This document shows, in pieces, positions 20,040-33,263 of a stretch of DNA of 64,000 nt. The translations under genes were made by a program, and so were the position numbers. The stretch spans positions 81,496 to 145,495 of the forward strand of contig JADCER010000015.1 in assembly GCA_020249925.1 (NCBI GenBank), given 5' to 3'. Numbering within the stretch: the first letter of the stretch is position 1; each line of letters opens with the position of its first letter. The DNA comes from Roseomonas sp. Lineage in GTDB: Bacteria > Pseudomonadota > Alphaproteobacteria > Acetobacterales > Acetobacteraceae. The notes below the pieces were generated by a model, which was given only the letters and a program-made list of their open reading frames with translations, made no database searches and was not told the origin of the DNA.

Positions 20040-20912
20040 ATGCCGAGCCTGAAAAGCCTCCGCCTGCGGATCAATAGCGTGAAATCCACGCGCAAGATCA
20101 CGCAGGCGATGAAGATGGTGGCAGCGGCCAAGCTGCGCCGTGCGCAAAGCCAGGCCGAGGCCGCGCGCCCCTATGCTGAGCGTATGGAGCGGATGCTGGC
20201 CTCACTTGGTGCCTCGGTCGCGGGCGCGCCGGATGCGCCGAAGCTGCTGGTCGGGACGGGCGCGGATAAGGTGCATCTGCTGGTGGTGGTGACAGCCGAA
20301 CGCGGGCTTTGCGGTGGCTTCAACACCAATGTCGGGCGTTTCGCCCGCGCCCAGGTGCGCGCGCTGGAAGCCGAAGGCAAGACGGTGAAGATCATCACCG
20401 TTGGCCGCAAGGGCGCGGTATTCCTGAAGCGTGACTTCGCCAGCCGTATCGTCACGGAAATCAGCTTTGCCAACAAGAAGCGCATCGGCTTTGAAGATGC
20501 TGCTGAAGTCAGCGCCAAGATCAGCGACATGCTGGATAATGGCGAATTCGATGTCTGCACCCTGATCTACAACCGCTTCCGCAACGTGATCAGCCAGACA
20601 CCGGTCGGCCAGCAGCTTATCCCGACACCGCTGCCGGAAGCATCTTCCGAAGGTGGCGCTCTATATGAGTTCGAACCGACCGAGGAAGAAATCCTGGCGC
20701 GGCTTCTGCCCCAGAACCTTGCCATTCAGCTTTATCGTGCCCTGCTGGACAATGCGGCCGGCTTCTATGGCAGCCAGATGACTGCCATGGACAATGCCAC
20801 GCGCAATGCGGGCGAAATGATCAACAAGCTGACGCTGAATTACAATCGCACACGTCAAGCGAATATCACCCGTGAGCTGATTGAAATCATCTCCGGCGCT
20901 GAAGCGCTTTAA
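20040..20912 (+). CDS. atpG: ATP synthase F1 subunit gamma
   Basis: [36 protein letters not shown]. Confidence 0.98.
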   Translation: MPSLKSLRLRINSVKSTRKITQAMKMVAAAKLRRAQSQAEAARPYAERMERMLASLGASVAGAPDAPKLLVGTGADKVHLLVVVTAERGLCGGFNTNVGRFARAQVRALEAEGKTVKIITVGRKGAVFLKRDFASRIVTEISFANKKRIGFEDAAEVSAKISDMLDNGEFDVCTLIYNRFRNVISQTPVGQQLIPTPLPEASSEGGALYEFEPTEEEILARLLPQNLAIQLYRALLDNAAGFYGSQMTAMDNATRNAGEMINKLTLNYNRTRQANITRELIEIISGAEAL

Positions 20913-22355
<1,443 letters not shown>

Positions 22356-22360
22356 TCACC

Positions 22361-22771
22361 ATGGCGAGTTTCCAACTCGAACTCGTCTCTCCGGAAAAAC
22401 TGCTGCTCTCCCGCGCGGTGGAGATGGCGGTAATCCCGGCAGCGGAAGGCGAAATGGGCGTGCTGGCTGGCCATGCGCCCATGATCGTGGCCTTGCGCGG
22501 CGGGGTGATTTCCGTGCGTGAAGGCGGCCAGGTGACGGAACAGCTTTTCGTCGCCGGCGGCTTTGCCGAAGTGGCGCCGGACCGCGTGACGATCCTGGCA
22601 GATGAGGCAACGCCGCTTGCCTCTCTGTCGAAGTCCGAGGCTCAGCAAAGGCTGGCAGAGGCTGAAGCAGCCCTTTCCGCCGCAGCAAATGAAACGCCCG
22701 AAAAGCGCGAAGCCGCCATGGCGCGCGTGCTTTCGGCGCGGGCGATGGTTGAAGCAGCCTTGGCAGCCTGA
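22361..22771 (+). CDS. atpC: ATP synthase F1 subunit epsilon
   Basis: MASFQLELVSPEKLLLSRAVEMAVIPAAEGEMGVLAGHAPMIVALRGG. Confidence 0.96.
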   Translation: MASFQLELVSPEKLLLSRAVEMAVIPAAEGEMGVLAGHAPMIVALRGGVISVREGGQVTEQLFVAGGFAEVAPDRVTILADEATPLASLSKSEAQQRLAEAEAALSAAANETPEKREAAMARVLSARAMVEAALAA

Positions 22772-22796
22772 AGGCTTATCAAAGCGCAAGTTTCAG

Positions 22797-22827
22797 CGGG
22801 CGGTCCTGGGGCCGCCCGTTTCCTTTT
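22797..22827 (+). terminator. Rho-independent terminator of the atp operon
   Basis: CGGGCGG-tcctgggg-CCGCCCG followed by TTTCCTTTT. Confidence 0.75.
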
Positions 22828-22934
22828 GGGTGGGTTTCACGCCAGCTTGCCTTGAAACCGCCGCATCCAGGTACAAGAACATAGCGTGGCAGGGTCGCTT
22901 GGACCCATCACGGCAAGGCGATTGAGGCAAGCTC

Positions 22935-23795
22935 ATGAAGCACTGGCATATTGATGAGGTTGGTTGGGATCGCTTCGATCCTTCCAAGGTTGATCCCGAG
23001 ATCGTGCCGCTGATCAAGGCTGCCGCCATGGTGGAACGCAATGCGGCGGATTACGTGACCTACCTCACGCGCGTATTTGCTGATGATCCTGATTTCAGTG
23101 CGGCAGCCGAACATTGGGGCGTCGAGGAAACCCAGCATGGCGATGCGCTGGGCCGTTGGGGCATGTTGGCTGATCCGGGCTGGGATTTTGCCGCGGCTTT
23201 TGAACGCTATCGCGCTGGGTACAAGATTCAATTGGATGCGGAAGCATCCATTCGCGGCAGCCGTACCGGCGAATTGATTGCGCGCTGCATGGTGGAAACC
23301 GGCACCAGCAGCTACTACACCGCACTTGGCGATTCCACCGAAGAACCTGCGCTGAAGCAGGTGTGCCGGCTGATCGCCGCCGATGAATACCGCCATTTCA
23401 AGCTGTTTTACGATCATATGAAGCGCTATCTGGCGCGCGAGAATCTCTCCTTCGCCAAGCGGCTGCGCGTGGCCTTGGGCCGCATTGGCGAGACGGAGGA
23501 TGATGAGCTCGCCTTCGCCTTCCACAGCGCCAATGAGCCTGAGGGCACGCCCTATGACCATGAACGCTGCACCACCGCCTATATGGGGCGCGCAATTGGG
23601 TTTTATCGCTTCCGGCACATCGAACGCGGCATGGGGATGATCTTCAAGACCATTGGGCTTGAACCGCGCGGGCGGGTTTCTGACCTGGCGGCCAAGGCTT
23701 CCTGGCGGCTGCTGCAATGGCGCCGGGACAAGTATCGGACGGCGCTGGCGAAATACGCCAATGAGAATGCTGCGCCCCTGAAGCGGGCAGCCTGA
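22935..23795 (+). CDS. Ferritin-like di-iron domain protein
   Basis: Helical protein with EETQHGDALGRW, E...D and DEYRHFKLFYDHMKRYL di-iron-type motifs. Confidence 0.65.
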   Translation: MKHWHIDEVGWDRFDPSKVDPEIVPLIKAAAMVERNAADYVTYLTRVFADDPDFSAAAEHWGVEETQHGDALGRWGMLADPGWDFAAAFERYRAGYKIQLDAEASIRGSRTGELIARCMVETGTSSYYTALGDSTEEPALKQVCRLIAADEYRHFKLFYDHMKRYLARENLSFAKRLRVALGRIGETEDDELAFAFHSANEPEGTPYDHERCTTAYMGRAIGFYRFRHIERGMGMIFKTIGLEPRGRVSDLAAKASWRLLQWRRDKYRTALAKYANENAAPLKRAA

Positions 23796-23867
23796 CCAAG
23801 GCTTCCTCGAAAGCCGATAAAACGCGCAGCTGATGCATTCAGCATCTTGTCGGCTGGCGCAAAATAA

Positions 23868-24995
<1,128 letters not shown>

Positions 24996-24999
24996 TTCA

Positions 25000-25485
25000 A
25001 TGGTGGCCTTTCTTGTGAGAGTTGCGAGAGAGGCCGACCATGAGGCGCTTATAGCGAATACCGTTGCGCTGAACCGGTTCGAGAATGAAATCACCGGGGA
25101 CCGCGTAACGGAGCTATCCAGCGCTGAAGCCGTACTGGCCTACTTCAAGCGCCGTACAGGCAATGGTGGGCTGATGCTCGTGGCCGAGGCCGAAGGCCGG
25201 GTCATTGGCCACCTTTTCCTGGCGGTAGAGGAAGCGGCGCCGTTCCTGGCTTCCGAATACTGTCGTGAATCTTCAATCTGCGACGCCTTCGTCGAAGAAG
25301 CGTCGCGGGGCCAGGGCGTCTTCCGCGCCATGCTCGAAATTGCTACGGCGCATGCGCGGGCGGCGGGCTCCAGGCGGCTTCATATAGGTGTGCTTACCGG
25401 TAATCATCGCGCTGAGCGCATCTATCGCAAGGCCGGCTTTCGGAGCTATGCGCAGGAACTGGTGCAGGAGCTTGACCCGCCGTGA
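25000..25485 (+). CDS. GNAT-family N-acetyltransferase
   Basis: FLVRVAREADHEALIANTV...CDAFVEEASRGQGVFRAMLEIATAHARAAGSRRLHIGVLTGNHRAERIYRKAGFRSY. Confidence 0.87.
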   Translation: MVAFLVRVAREADHEALIANTVALNRFENEITGDRVTELSSAEAVLAYFKRRTGNGGLMLVAEAEGRVIGHLFLAVEEAAPFLASEYCRESSICDAFVEEASRGQGVFRAMLEIATAHARAAGSRRLHIGVLTGNHRAERIYRKAGFRSYAQELVQELDPP

Positions 25486-25690
25486 CGATATTGGCTGCCG
25501 CCGCTGAATGACGTGCCGGTTGGTTCGCCCGTCATTGGGAAACGCAACCATGCCGAAAAGGGTCGAAGCTATCTGATCCGTTGATCGCCGACATTTGTCA
25601 GGCTTCGCGCAATGGGTCAGCCAGGTGCTTGCCAGTAGCGTGGCCATCCTGGCAGGCAGCTATCCTGTTCTTGAAATTGAGGATCGGGTT

Positions 25691-26008
25691 ATGGCGTGGG
25701 TCTATTTGCTGCTTGCGGGGCTTTGTGAAATCGGCTGGCCGATTGGCCTTAAGCTTGGTTGGGCTGCGGGTGGGCTGCGCTACGGCTGGCTCGCCTTCGC
25801 CATTGCCTGCATCATCGCGAGTGGCGGGTTGCTGCTGCTGGCGCTGCGCGAAATCCCTGTTGGTACCGCCTATGCCGTTTGGACCGGCATTGGCGCGGTT
25901 GGCGCCTTTCTGGTGGGCATTACGCTATTCGGCGATGCAAATACCGCGCTACGCTGGGCTTCCGTGGCGCTGATCACCGCGGGCATTATCGGGCTGAAAT
26001 TGGCGTGA
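25691..26008 (+). CDS. Small multidrug resistance (SMR) family transporter, SugE/Gdx-like
   Basis: MAWVYLLLAGLCEIGWPIGLKLGW...ALREIPVGTAYAVWTGIGAVGAFLVGITLFGD; four TM segments; start trimmed. Confidence 0.87.
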   Translation: MAWVYLLLAGLCEIGWPIGLKLGWAAGGLRYGWLAFAIACIIASGGLLLLALREIPVGTAYAVWTGIGAVGAFLVGITLFGDANTALRWASVALITAGIIGLKLA

Positions 26009-26009
26009 G

Positions 26010-26066
26010 GAGCATGTCCGAGCCAAGTGGCTTCACTTGGCAACTCGGGACATGCGACCAACAAAA
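26010..26066 (+). repeat. 57-bp palindromic element, copy A
   Basis: GAGCATGTCCGAGCCAAGTGGCTTCACTTGGCAACTCGGGACATGCGACCAACAAAA; same layout as 48778-48834 and 63830-64000. Confidence 0.8.
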
Positions 26067-26078
26067 GGAGAAGGCGAT

Positions 26079-27020
26079 ATGACCGACACTTCCCATATGA
26101 TGGCTGCGGATACCGATTATCCGCGCGATTTCCTGGGCTATGGCGCCAATCCGCCCGACCCGAAATGGCCGAATGGCGCGAAGCTCGCGCTTTCCTTTGT
26201 GCTGAATTACGAGGAAGGCGGTGAGAATACCGTGCTGAACGGCGATGCCGGCAGCGAATTGTATTTACATGAAGTGCCGGGCGGCTCACCCATACTCGGT
26301 GAGCGCAATCGTACCGTGGAAAGCCAATTCGATTACGGCGCGCGCGCCGGCGTGTGGCGCATTCTGCGCGCCTTTGCCGCGCGCAAGTTGCCATTGACCG
26401 TCTATGGTGTGGGCCGCGCTTTGGAATTGAACCCAACGGTCACGCGCGCCTTCGCCGATGCGGGGCATGAGGTCGCTTCCCATGCCTGGCGCTGGATTGA
26501 TTATCACAGCGTAGATGAAGCAACGGAGCGCGTGGAAATCGCCCGCTGTGTTGAAGTGATTGAACGCCTGACAGGAACGCGGCCTGTTGGCTGGTACACC
26601 GGCCGCATCAGCCCAAACACGCGCCGCCTGGTCGCGGAACATGGCGGGTTTCTGTATGATTCGGATTCATATGCGGATGATCTGCCGTTTTACGTGACGG
26701 CAGCGGGCAAGCCGATGCTGATCATCCCCTACACGCTCGACAATAACGACATGAAATATGCCGTGCCGCCTGGTTTCTCAGCGCCCGATGGCTGGGAACA
26801 ATATGTCACGGATTCGTTCGAGACCTTGCTAGCGGAAGGCCGTGCTGGCGCGCCCAAAATGATGTCGGTTGGTTTGCATTGCCGGCTGATCGGGCGGCCA
26901 GGGCGTGCGGCGGCGCTGGCGCGGTTTCTGGATCGCGTGGCGGCGACGCCGGATGTTTGGGTGTGTCGCCGCGCCGATATTGCGCGCCATTGGTGGGCGC
27001 AGCATCCGCCGAAAGCGTGA
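26079..27020 (+). CDS. Polysaccharide deacetylase/chitin deacetylase family protein (allantoinase PuuE-like)
   Basis: YPRDFLGYGANPPDPKWPNGAKLALSFVLNYEEGGE...AGHEVASHAWRWIDY...RPVGWYTGRISPNTRRLV. Confidence 0.85.
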   Translation: MTDTSHMMAADTDYPRDFLGYGANPPDPKWPNGAKLALSFVLNYEEGGENTVLNGDAGSELYLHEVPGGSPILGERNRTVESQFDYGARAGVWRILRAFAARKLPLTVYGVGRALELNPTVTRAFADAGHEVASHAWRWIDYHSVDEATERVEIARCVEVIERLTGTRPVGWYTGRISPNTRRLVAEHGGFLYDSDSYADDLPFYVTAAGKPMLIIPYTLDNNDMKYAVPPGFSAPDGWEQYVTDSFETLLAEGRAGAPKMMSVGLHCRLIGRPGRAAALARFLDRVAATPDVWVCRRADIARHWWAQHPPKA

Positions 27021-27031
27021 GGGTGAACGCC

Positions 27032-27349
27032 ATGTCCTATCCTTTGGAAAAGCGCGAATTGATCGCCGAAGCGCCGGGGCTTCGTATGCAGATCCTCACC
27101 TTGGCGGCTGGGCAGGAAGTGCCTTGGCATTGGCATAGCGAAGTGACGGATACCTTCTGGTGCATGGATGGACCGATGGTGATTGAAATGCGCGCGCCGC
27201 GTGAAAGCGTAGAATTGGCGCCGGGCCAGATGCATGCGGTACCCGCCAAGCGCGCACATCGCGTGACCGGGAAGGATGGTGGGCGCTGCCGCTTTGCCAT
27301 TCTGCAAGGGGTTGGCACCTATGATTTTCAGCCCGTAGGTGGTGTGTGA
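27032..27349 (+). CDS. Cupin-domain protein
   Basis: MSYPLEKRELIAEAPGLRMQILTLAAGQEVPWHWHSEVTDTFWCMDGPMVIEM...ELAPGQMHAVPAKRAHRV. Confidence 0.83.
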   Translation: MSYPLEKRELIAEAPGLRMQILTLAAGQEVPWHWHSEVTDTFWCMDGPMVIEMRAPRESVELAPGQMHAVPAKRAHRVTGKDGGRCRFAILQGVGTYDFQPVGGV

Positions 27350-27378
27350 ATTTCAGACGTAGAAGAAGGAAAAATCCC

Positions 27379-28344
27379 ATGTTGCAACGTCGTGCCCTAT
27401 TCGCGCTGGCTGGCAGCGCCTTGGCTGCCCCTGCCCTGGCGCAAAGCCGTTATCCCTCGCGGCCCATTCGCGTGATTGTACCCTTCGCCGCCGGTGGCGT
27501 GATTGATGTCGTGGCGCGCATCGTGACGGAGCCGCTGCCGCGCACCCTGGGCCAGCCTGTGGTGGTGGAAAATCAACCCGGCGCCGGCAGCACCATCGGC
27601 GCACGGACCGTGGCGCGCGCTGCGCCGGATGGGCATACGCTGTTGCTGAATGGTGCCGCGCATAGCGTGATCCCGGCACTTTATCCCGAAGCCGGGTTTG
27701 ATTCGATCAATGATTTCATCCCGATTTCTACCTTGGGCGATCAGAGCTTCCTGCTGGCGGTGCATCCATCGCTGCCCGTGCGTGATGTGCCGCAGCTATT
27801 GGCATGGCTGCGCGAAAGGCGCGGAGAAGCAACCTTCGCCACCACGGGGATCGGCGCCGCTTCGCATCTTTCGGGTGAATTGCTGAAGAAGCTCGCAGGC
27901 GTGGATTTCACCATTGTGCAGTATCGTGGCACGCCGGCAGCAGTGACGGATTTTGTCGCCGGGCGCGTGGATTTCGTGATTGATAGCCAAACCCTGCTGG
28001 CGCCACTGGTGCGTGATGGCCGGGCGCGCGGCCTGGCGGTGACGACAGCGCGGCGTTCGCAATTGCTGCCGGATTTGCCGACGCTGCAGGAAGCCGGCGT
28101 GGCAGGCTATGCCGCTTCATCCTGGCAGGTGCTCTATGCGCCAGCCGGCACGCCTGCGGAGATCATCACCACACTTTCAACGGCAGTGACTGCCGTATTA
28201 AATGATCCCGCCATTCGCCAGCGCTTCGCCGATGCCGGCATTGATCCCATGCCGAATGATCCCGCGGCTTCCGCGCGCTTCATTCGTGCTGAGACCGACA
28301 AATGGGTGCCCATCCTGCGCGCGACAGGCGCGAAGCCTGGGTGA
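27379..28344 (+). CDS. Tripartite tricarboxylate transporter (Bug/TctC) substrate-binding protein
   Basis: MLQRRALFALAGSALAAPALAQSRYPSRPIRVIVPFAAGGVIDVVARIVTEPLPRTLGQPVVVENQPGAGSTIG. Confidence 0.92.
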   Translation: MLQRRALFALAGSALAAPALAQSRYPSRPIRVIVPFAAGGVIDVVARIVTEPLPRTLGQPVVVENQPGAGSTIGARTVARAAPDGHTLLLNGAAHSVIPALYPEAGFDSINDFIPISTLGDQSFLLAVHPSLPVRDVPQLLAWLRERRGEATFATTGIGAASHLSGELLKKLAGVDFTIVQYRGTPAAVTDFVAGRVDFVIDSQTLLAPLVRDGRARGLAVTTARRSQLLPDLPTLQEAGVAGYAASSWQVLYAPAGTPAEIITTLSTAVTAVLNDPAIRQRFADAGIDPMPNDPAASARFIRAETDKWVPILRATGAKPG

Positions 28345-28346
28345 AT

Positions 28347-30344
28347 TCAGTCGGTATCAGCGGCGGCGAATTGGATCAGGATTTGCCCCTCACGCACTGT
28401 CTCACCAACGCGGCAGGAAATGGTTTCAATCCTGCCGGCGCGCGGTGCGGCCAGGCGAAACACTGTTTTCATCGCCTCCAGCACCACCAGCACATCGCCG
28501 CGCGCGACTTCCTGGCCTTCGTTTGCCGATAATTGCGTGACCTGTCCGGGCAGGGGTGCCAGCAGCCGGTCATCGCCGCCTTCTTCCTCACCAGCGCGCG
28601 CGATGGGGTCCGGCAGGCGGAAGCGCCAGCTTTGCCCGGCATGGCGCAGGCTGATCGTCTCACCCGCGCGATGGATGGAAGCGGAAAGCCGCATGCCATC
28701 CAGCAGCGCATGGATGCGCCCAGCTTCAAGCCTGGCGTGCCGTGCAGTGATTTCCGTATCGCCCGCCGTAATGCGCCAACCATCAGCCGTTGGCATTAGT
28801 GTGACGGCATGCACTTCATCTTCAAGGTGAAAATCAAACACGCGTGCCGCGCGCGTATTGATCCACCAATGATCCGTCGCATGCCAGGGCGAATACGGAT
28901 CAGCGCTATTCGCCGCTTGGGCGCGCGCGGCCTCTTCTTCCAGGGCGATCACGCCAAGCGCGGCCAGGGCCAGCGTTTGCGCCGCAGGCTGCAGCTTAGG
29001 TGTCAGCAGTATTTCAGCGTTGCGGCCGATGAAGCCGGTATCAATGCCGCCCGCTGCGAAATCAGGATGCGCCAGAATGCGATCCAGCATATCCAGATTA
29101 TGCGCAACACCAATGATGTCCGAATGCGCCAGGCCAGCGCGCAGCCGCGCAATCGCCTCTGCCCGGGTAGGTGCATGGGCGATCATTTTCGCGACCATGG
29201 CATCGTAATGGATGCTGATGCGATCACCGGCGACAAAGCCGCTATCAATCCGCAAACCCTGATCGGAAAGGCGGAAGACCTGAAGCGCGCCGATGGAAGG
29301 CGCGAAATCCCGCGCCGGGTCTTCGGCATAGAGGCGGAGTTCCATCGCATGGCCTTGGGCGCGGATATCCTGCTGGCGCACTGGAAGTTCTTCACCAGCC
29401 GCGACGCGCAATTGCCATTCCACCAGATCAAAGCCGGTGATGGCTTCCGTCACCGGATGTTCCACCTGCAGGCGCGTATTCATCTCCAGAAAATAAAAGC
29501 CGCCATCCTGCGCGATGAATTCCACCGTACCCGCACCCTGATATTGCACGGCCTTGGCGGCGGCGACGGCTGCGGCGCCCATGGCGTTGCGCATTTCAGC
29601 GTTGATGCCAGGCGCGGGCGCTTCTTCAATCACCTTCTGGTGGCGGCGCTGGGCCGAGCAATCGCGTTCGAACAAATGCACTGCATTGCCGTGGCTATCG
29701 CCAAATACCTGCACTTCAATATGGCGCGGGCGTTCCAGATAGCGTTCGATCAGCACGCGATCATCACCAAAGGCCGAGGCGCCTTCCTGCCGCGCGGCGC
29801 GCAGCGCATCCGCAAAATCGCCAGCAGCGCGCACAACACGCATGCCACGCCCGCCACCGCCAGCAACGGCCTTGATCACCAGCGGAAAGCCGATGCGCTG
29901 GGCTTCGCCCGCCAGGAAATCCGCATCCTGTTCCGCACCGTGATAGCCAGGCAAAAGCGGCACACCGGCCTTTTCCATCAGCGCCTTGGCCGAGCCCTTG
30001 GAACCCATGGCGCGCATGGCAGAGGCCGTTGGGCCAACGAAGATGATCCCAGCCGCCGCGCAGGCTTCCGCAAAGGCGGGGTTTTCGGAAAGAAAGCCAT
30101 ATCCAGGATGGATCGCATCCGCCCCCGCGCGTTTCGCGGCGGCGATGATGGCGGCGATGTTCAAATAACTTTCACGCGCTGGCGCAGCGCCGATATGGAT
30201 CGCCTCATCCGCCATTTGCACATGCTGCGCGGTTTCATCGGCGTCCGAGAAGACGGCGATACTACGCAGCCCCATGCGGCGCGCGGTGCGGATAATCCGG
30301 CAGGCAATTTCGCCACGATTGGCAATCAGCAGGTTCTGGAACAT
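28347..30344 (-). CDS. liuD: Methylcrotonyl-CoA carboxylase biotin-containing alpha subunit (biotin-dependent acyl-CoA carboxylase)
   Basis: FQNLLIANRGEIACRIIRTARRMGLRSIAVFSDAD...; C-terminal biotinyl motif VVLEAMKTVFRL; next to a carboxyltransferase and isovaleryl-CoA dehydrogenase. Confidence 0.85.
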   Translation of the reverse strand: MFQNLLIANRGEIACRIIRTARRMGLRSIAVFSDADETAQHVQMADEAIHIGAAPARESYLNIAAIIAAAKRAGADAIHPGYGFLSENPAFAEACAAAGIIFVGPTASAMRAMGSKGSAKALMEKAGVPLLPGYHGAEQDADFLAGEAQRIGFPLVIKAVAGGGGRGMRVVRAAGDFADALRAARQEGASAFGDDRVLIERYLERPRHIEVQVFGDSHGNAVHLFERDCSAQRRHQKVIEEAPAPGINAEMRNAMGAAAVAAAKAVQYQGAGTVEFIAQDGGFYFLEMNTRLQVEHPVTEAITGFDLVEWQLRVAAGEELPVRQQDIRAQGHAMELRLYAEDPARDFAPSIGALQVFRLSDQGLRIDSGFVAGDRISIHYDAMVAKMIAHAPTRAEAIARLRAGLAHSDIIGVAHNLDMLDRILAHPDFAAGGIDTGFIGRNAEILLTPKLQPAAQTLALAALGVIALEEEAARAQAANSADPYSPWHATDHWWINTRAARVFDFHLEDEVHAVTLMPTADGWRITAGDTEITARHARLEAGRIHALLDGMRLSASIHRAGETISLRHAGQSWRFRLPDPIARAGEEEGGDDRLLAPLPGQVTQLSANEGQEVARGDVLVVLEAMKTVFRLAAPRAGRIETISCRVGETVREGQILIQFAAADTD

Positions 30345-30353
30345 GGCTGCCCC

Positions 30354-31961
30354 CTACATCCGGAACACGCCGAAGCGTGTCTGTTCAATGGGTGCATTGC
30401 ACGCAACCGCGAGTGACAACCCCAGAATACGCCGCGTATCGGCAGGGTTGATGATGCCATCATCCCAAAGTCGCGCGCTGGCGTAATAGGGGTGGCCTTC
30501 CGTCTCATATTTGGCGCGGATTGGGGCCTTGAAGGCCTCTTCCTCCTCAGCCGGCCACGGCTTGCCTTGCGCTTCCATATTGTCGCGCCGGAGTTGCGCC
30601 AACACGCTGGCCGCCTGTTCGCCGCCCATCACGGAAATCCGCGCATTGGGCCACATGAACATAAAGCGCGGATCATAGGCGCGCCCGCACATACCATAAT
30701 TGCCGGCGCCGTAGCTGCCACCAATCACCACGGTGAATTTCGGCACGCCCGCGGTCGCAACCGCCGTCACCAGCTTCGCGCCATCCCGCGCAATGCCGCC
30801 GGCTTCATATTTCCGCCCCACCATGAAGCCCGAAATATTCTGCAAGAACAGCAGCGGAATGCGGCGCTGGCAGCAGAGTTCAATGAAATGCGCGCCCTTC
30901 AACGCGGATTCCGAAAACAAGATGCCATTATTGGCAAGGATGCCGATGGGATAGCCATGCATATGCGCGAAGCCGCACACCAAGGTCGTGCCGTAAAGCC
31001 GCTTGAATTCATCAAACTCGCTGCCGTCAACCAGGCGCGCAATCACTTCCCGCACATCATAGGGTGCGCGGATATCGGCGGGCACCACGCCCAGCAATTC
31101 ACGCTCATCATAAAGCGGCGCGCGTGGTGCCCGAAGCGCCAATTGCGGTGCGATACGTGGCCCAAGGCCGGCCACAATGCGGCGGCAAATCGCCAAAGCA
31201 TGGCGATCATCTTGTGCGTAGTGATCCACCACGCCGGATTGGCGCGCATGCACATCCGCGCCCCCCAATTCCTCAGCCGTGACAACCTCACCGGTTGCGG
31301 CGCGCACCAAGGGCGGGCCGCCCAGAAAGATCGTACCCTGCTGGCGCACGATGATGCTTTCATCCGACATGGCGGGCACATAGGCGCCACCCGCGGTGCA
31401 GCTTCCCATCACCACGGCGATTTGTGGAATGCCTTCCGCCGACATATTCGCCTGATTGAAGAAGATGCGGCCGAAATGCTCACGGTCCGGGAAAATCTCA
31501 TCCTGTTGCGGCAGAAAGGCGCCGCCGGAATCGACCAGATAAATGCAAGGCAGGCGATTGGCGCGCGCGATTTCCTGCGCGCGCACATGCTTCTTCACTG
31601 TCATCGGAAAATAGGTGCCGCCCTTCACCGTGGCATCATTGGCGATGATCACGCATTCGCGCCCCGACACACGCCCAATGCCGGAAATGATGCCGGCACA
31701 GGGAACTTCCCCACCATAAAGCCCATGCGCGGCGAGCTGAGACAATTCCAGAAAAGGCGATCCCGGATCAATCAGCGCGCGCACGCGTTCACGTGGCAGC
31801 AGCTTATTGCGCGCCAAGTGCTTGTCTCGTGCGCCTTTGCCGCCGCCCTGTTCGGCTACGGCGATGGTCTTTTCCAAATCCGCCACCAGTGCTGCCATGG
31901 CGGCGGCATTGGCGGCAAAGCTCTCACTGCCCGTATCGAGCGTGCTACGCAGAATGCTCAT
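30354..31961 (-). CDS. liuB: Methylcrotonyl-CoA carboxylase beta (carboxyltransferase) subunit
   Basis: [90 protein letters not shown]. Confidence 0.9.
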   Translation of the reverse strand: MSILRSTLDTGSESFAANAAAMAALVADLEKTIAVAEQGGGKGARDKHLARNKLLPRERVRALIDPGSPFLELSQLAAHGLYGGEVPCAGIISGIGRVSGRECVIIANDATVKGGTYFPMTVKKHVRAQEIARANRLPCIYLVDSGGAFLPQQDEIFPDREHFGRIFFNQANMSAEGIPQIAVVMGSCTAGGAYVPAMSDESIIVRQQGTIFLGGPPLVRAATGEVVTAEELGGADVHARQSGVVDHYAQDDRHALAICRRIVAGLGPRIAPQLALRAPRAPLYDERELLGVVPADIRAPYDVREVIARLVDGSEFDEFKRLYGTTLVCGFAHMHGYPIGILANNGILFSESALKGAHFIELCCQRRIPLLFLQNISGFMVGRKYEAGGIARDGAKLVTAVATAGVPKFTVVIGGSYGAGNYGMCGRAYDPRFMFMWPNARISVMGGEQAASVLAQLRRDNMEAQGKPWPAEEEEAFKAPIRAKYETEGHPYYASARLWDDGIINPADTRRILGLSLAVACNAPIEQTRFGVFRM

Positions 31962-33136
31962 GCGGTTTCGCGGAACAATTCCCGCCCGATGAGCATGCGC
32001 CGGATTTCAGACGTGCCCGCGCCAATCTCATACAGCTTGGCGTCGCGCAACAGTCGGCCAGTCGCGTAATCATTGATATAGCCATTGCCGCCCAGGCACT
32101 GAATGGCTTCCAACGTCATCCAGGTGGCCTTTTCGGCAGCGTATAGAATAGCACCAGCGGCATCCTTGCGCGTAGTCTGGCCGCGATCGCACGCCTTGGC
32201 GACGGTGTAGATATAGGATTTCGCCGCATTCATGGTGGTGTACATATCGGCGATCTTGGCTTGCATGATCTGAAATTCGCCAATCGCCTGTCCGAATTGC
32301 TTGCGTTCATGCACATAGGGCAGGACGATATCCATACAGGCTTGCATGATACCAAGCGGCCCGGCGGCCAGCACGGCGCGTTCATAATCAAGCCCACTCA
32401 TCAATACGCGTACACCGCCATTGATTTCGCCAAGAACATTTTCAGCCGGCACTTCGCAATCCTGAAATACCAATTCGCCGGTATTGGAACCACGCATCCC
32501 AAGCTTATCCAGCTTTTGGGCGCAGGAAAAACCAGGGAAATTCCTTTCCACCAGGAAGGCCGTGATGCCCTTAGGGCCAGCCGCAGGATCGGTCTTTGCG
32601 TAGATCACCAGCACATCCGCATCCGGGCCATTGGTGATCCACATTTTTGTGCCGTTCAGCACATAGCGATCACCGCGCTTTTCAGCGCGCAGCCGCATGG
32701 ACACCACATCGGAACCGGCGCCTGGCTCACTCATCGCCAGCGCGCCGACATGCTCACCGGAAATCAGCTTGGACAGATAGCGCCGCTTCTGGTCTTCCGT
32801 GCCATTTCGCCTGATTTGGTTCACGCAAAGATTGGAATGCGCGCCATAGGAAAGCCCGACCGAGGCTGAGGCGCGAGAGATTTCCTCCATCGCAATGACA
32901 TGTTCCAGATAGCCCATGCCGGCGCCGCCATATTCCTCCTCAACCGTGATGCCAAGCACGCCAAGATCACCGAATTTACGCCAAAGATCGGCGGGAAAAT
33001 CATTCGTCTTGTCTATATCCGCAGCACGCGGCGCGATTTCAGCGGCGGAAAAAGCCGCCACCTGATCGCGCAACATATCGGCGGTTTCACCCAGATCGAA
33101 ATCAAGCCCCGGAAGGCGGTTTGGAATATTGGCCAT
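31958..33136 (-). CDS. liuA: Isovaleryl-CoA dehydrogenase
   Basis: [52 protein letters not shown]...[42 protein letters not shown]; start trimmed. Confidence 0.92.
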   Translation of the reverse strand: MANIPNRLPGLDFDLGETADMLRDQVAAFSAAEIAPRAADIDKTNDFPADLWRKFGDLGVLGITVEEEYGGAGMGYLEHVIAMEEISRASASVGLSYGAHSNLCVNQIRRNGTEDQKRRYLSKLISGEHVGALAMSEPGAGSDVVSMRLRAEKRGDRYVLNGTKMWITNGPDADVLVIYAKTDPAAGPKGITAFLVERNFPGFSCAQKLDKLGMRGSNTGELVFQDCEVPAENVLGEINGGVRVLMSGLDYERAVLAAGPLGIMQACMDIVLPYVHERKQFGQAIGEFQIMQAKIADMYTTMNAAKSYIYTVAKACDRGQTTRKDAAGAILYAAEKATWMTLEAIQCLGGNGYINDYATGRLLRDAKLYEIGAGTSEIRRMLIGRELFRETA

Positions 33137-33263
33137 GCTCAACCCGTCGTGTTTCAGAGAATAATTGTTCGTAAGATAGGCGGAGGCGCCGCCAAGGCCA
33201 AGCCAATATTGCAAACTTGCCCCTGGACCGCCAAGAATGGGTCAATGCCCAGGGAGAATAGGA

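Noticed and set aside
25486-25690. Known guanidine riboswitch upstream of the SMR gene
   Set aside because: I could not find ykkC, paired ACGR-loop hairpins (guanidine-II) or guanidine-III signatures by eye; reported only as an unclassified leader.
28809-32069. Long plus-strand ORFs 28809-30416 (535 aa) and 30492-32069 (525 aa)
   Set aside because: Antisense to well-supported carboxylase genes; composition is low-information (His/Arg/Ala-rich) as expected for high-GC antisense frames.
33137-33263. Operator-like GAATAATTGTTC in the liuA/acyl-CoA ligase divergent promoter
   Set aside because: Only a weak 12-bp imperfect palindrome in an AT-rich promoter; no second copy to support it.
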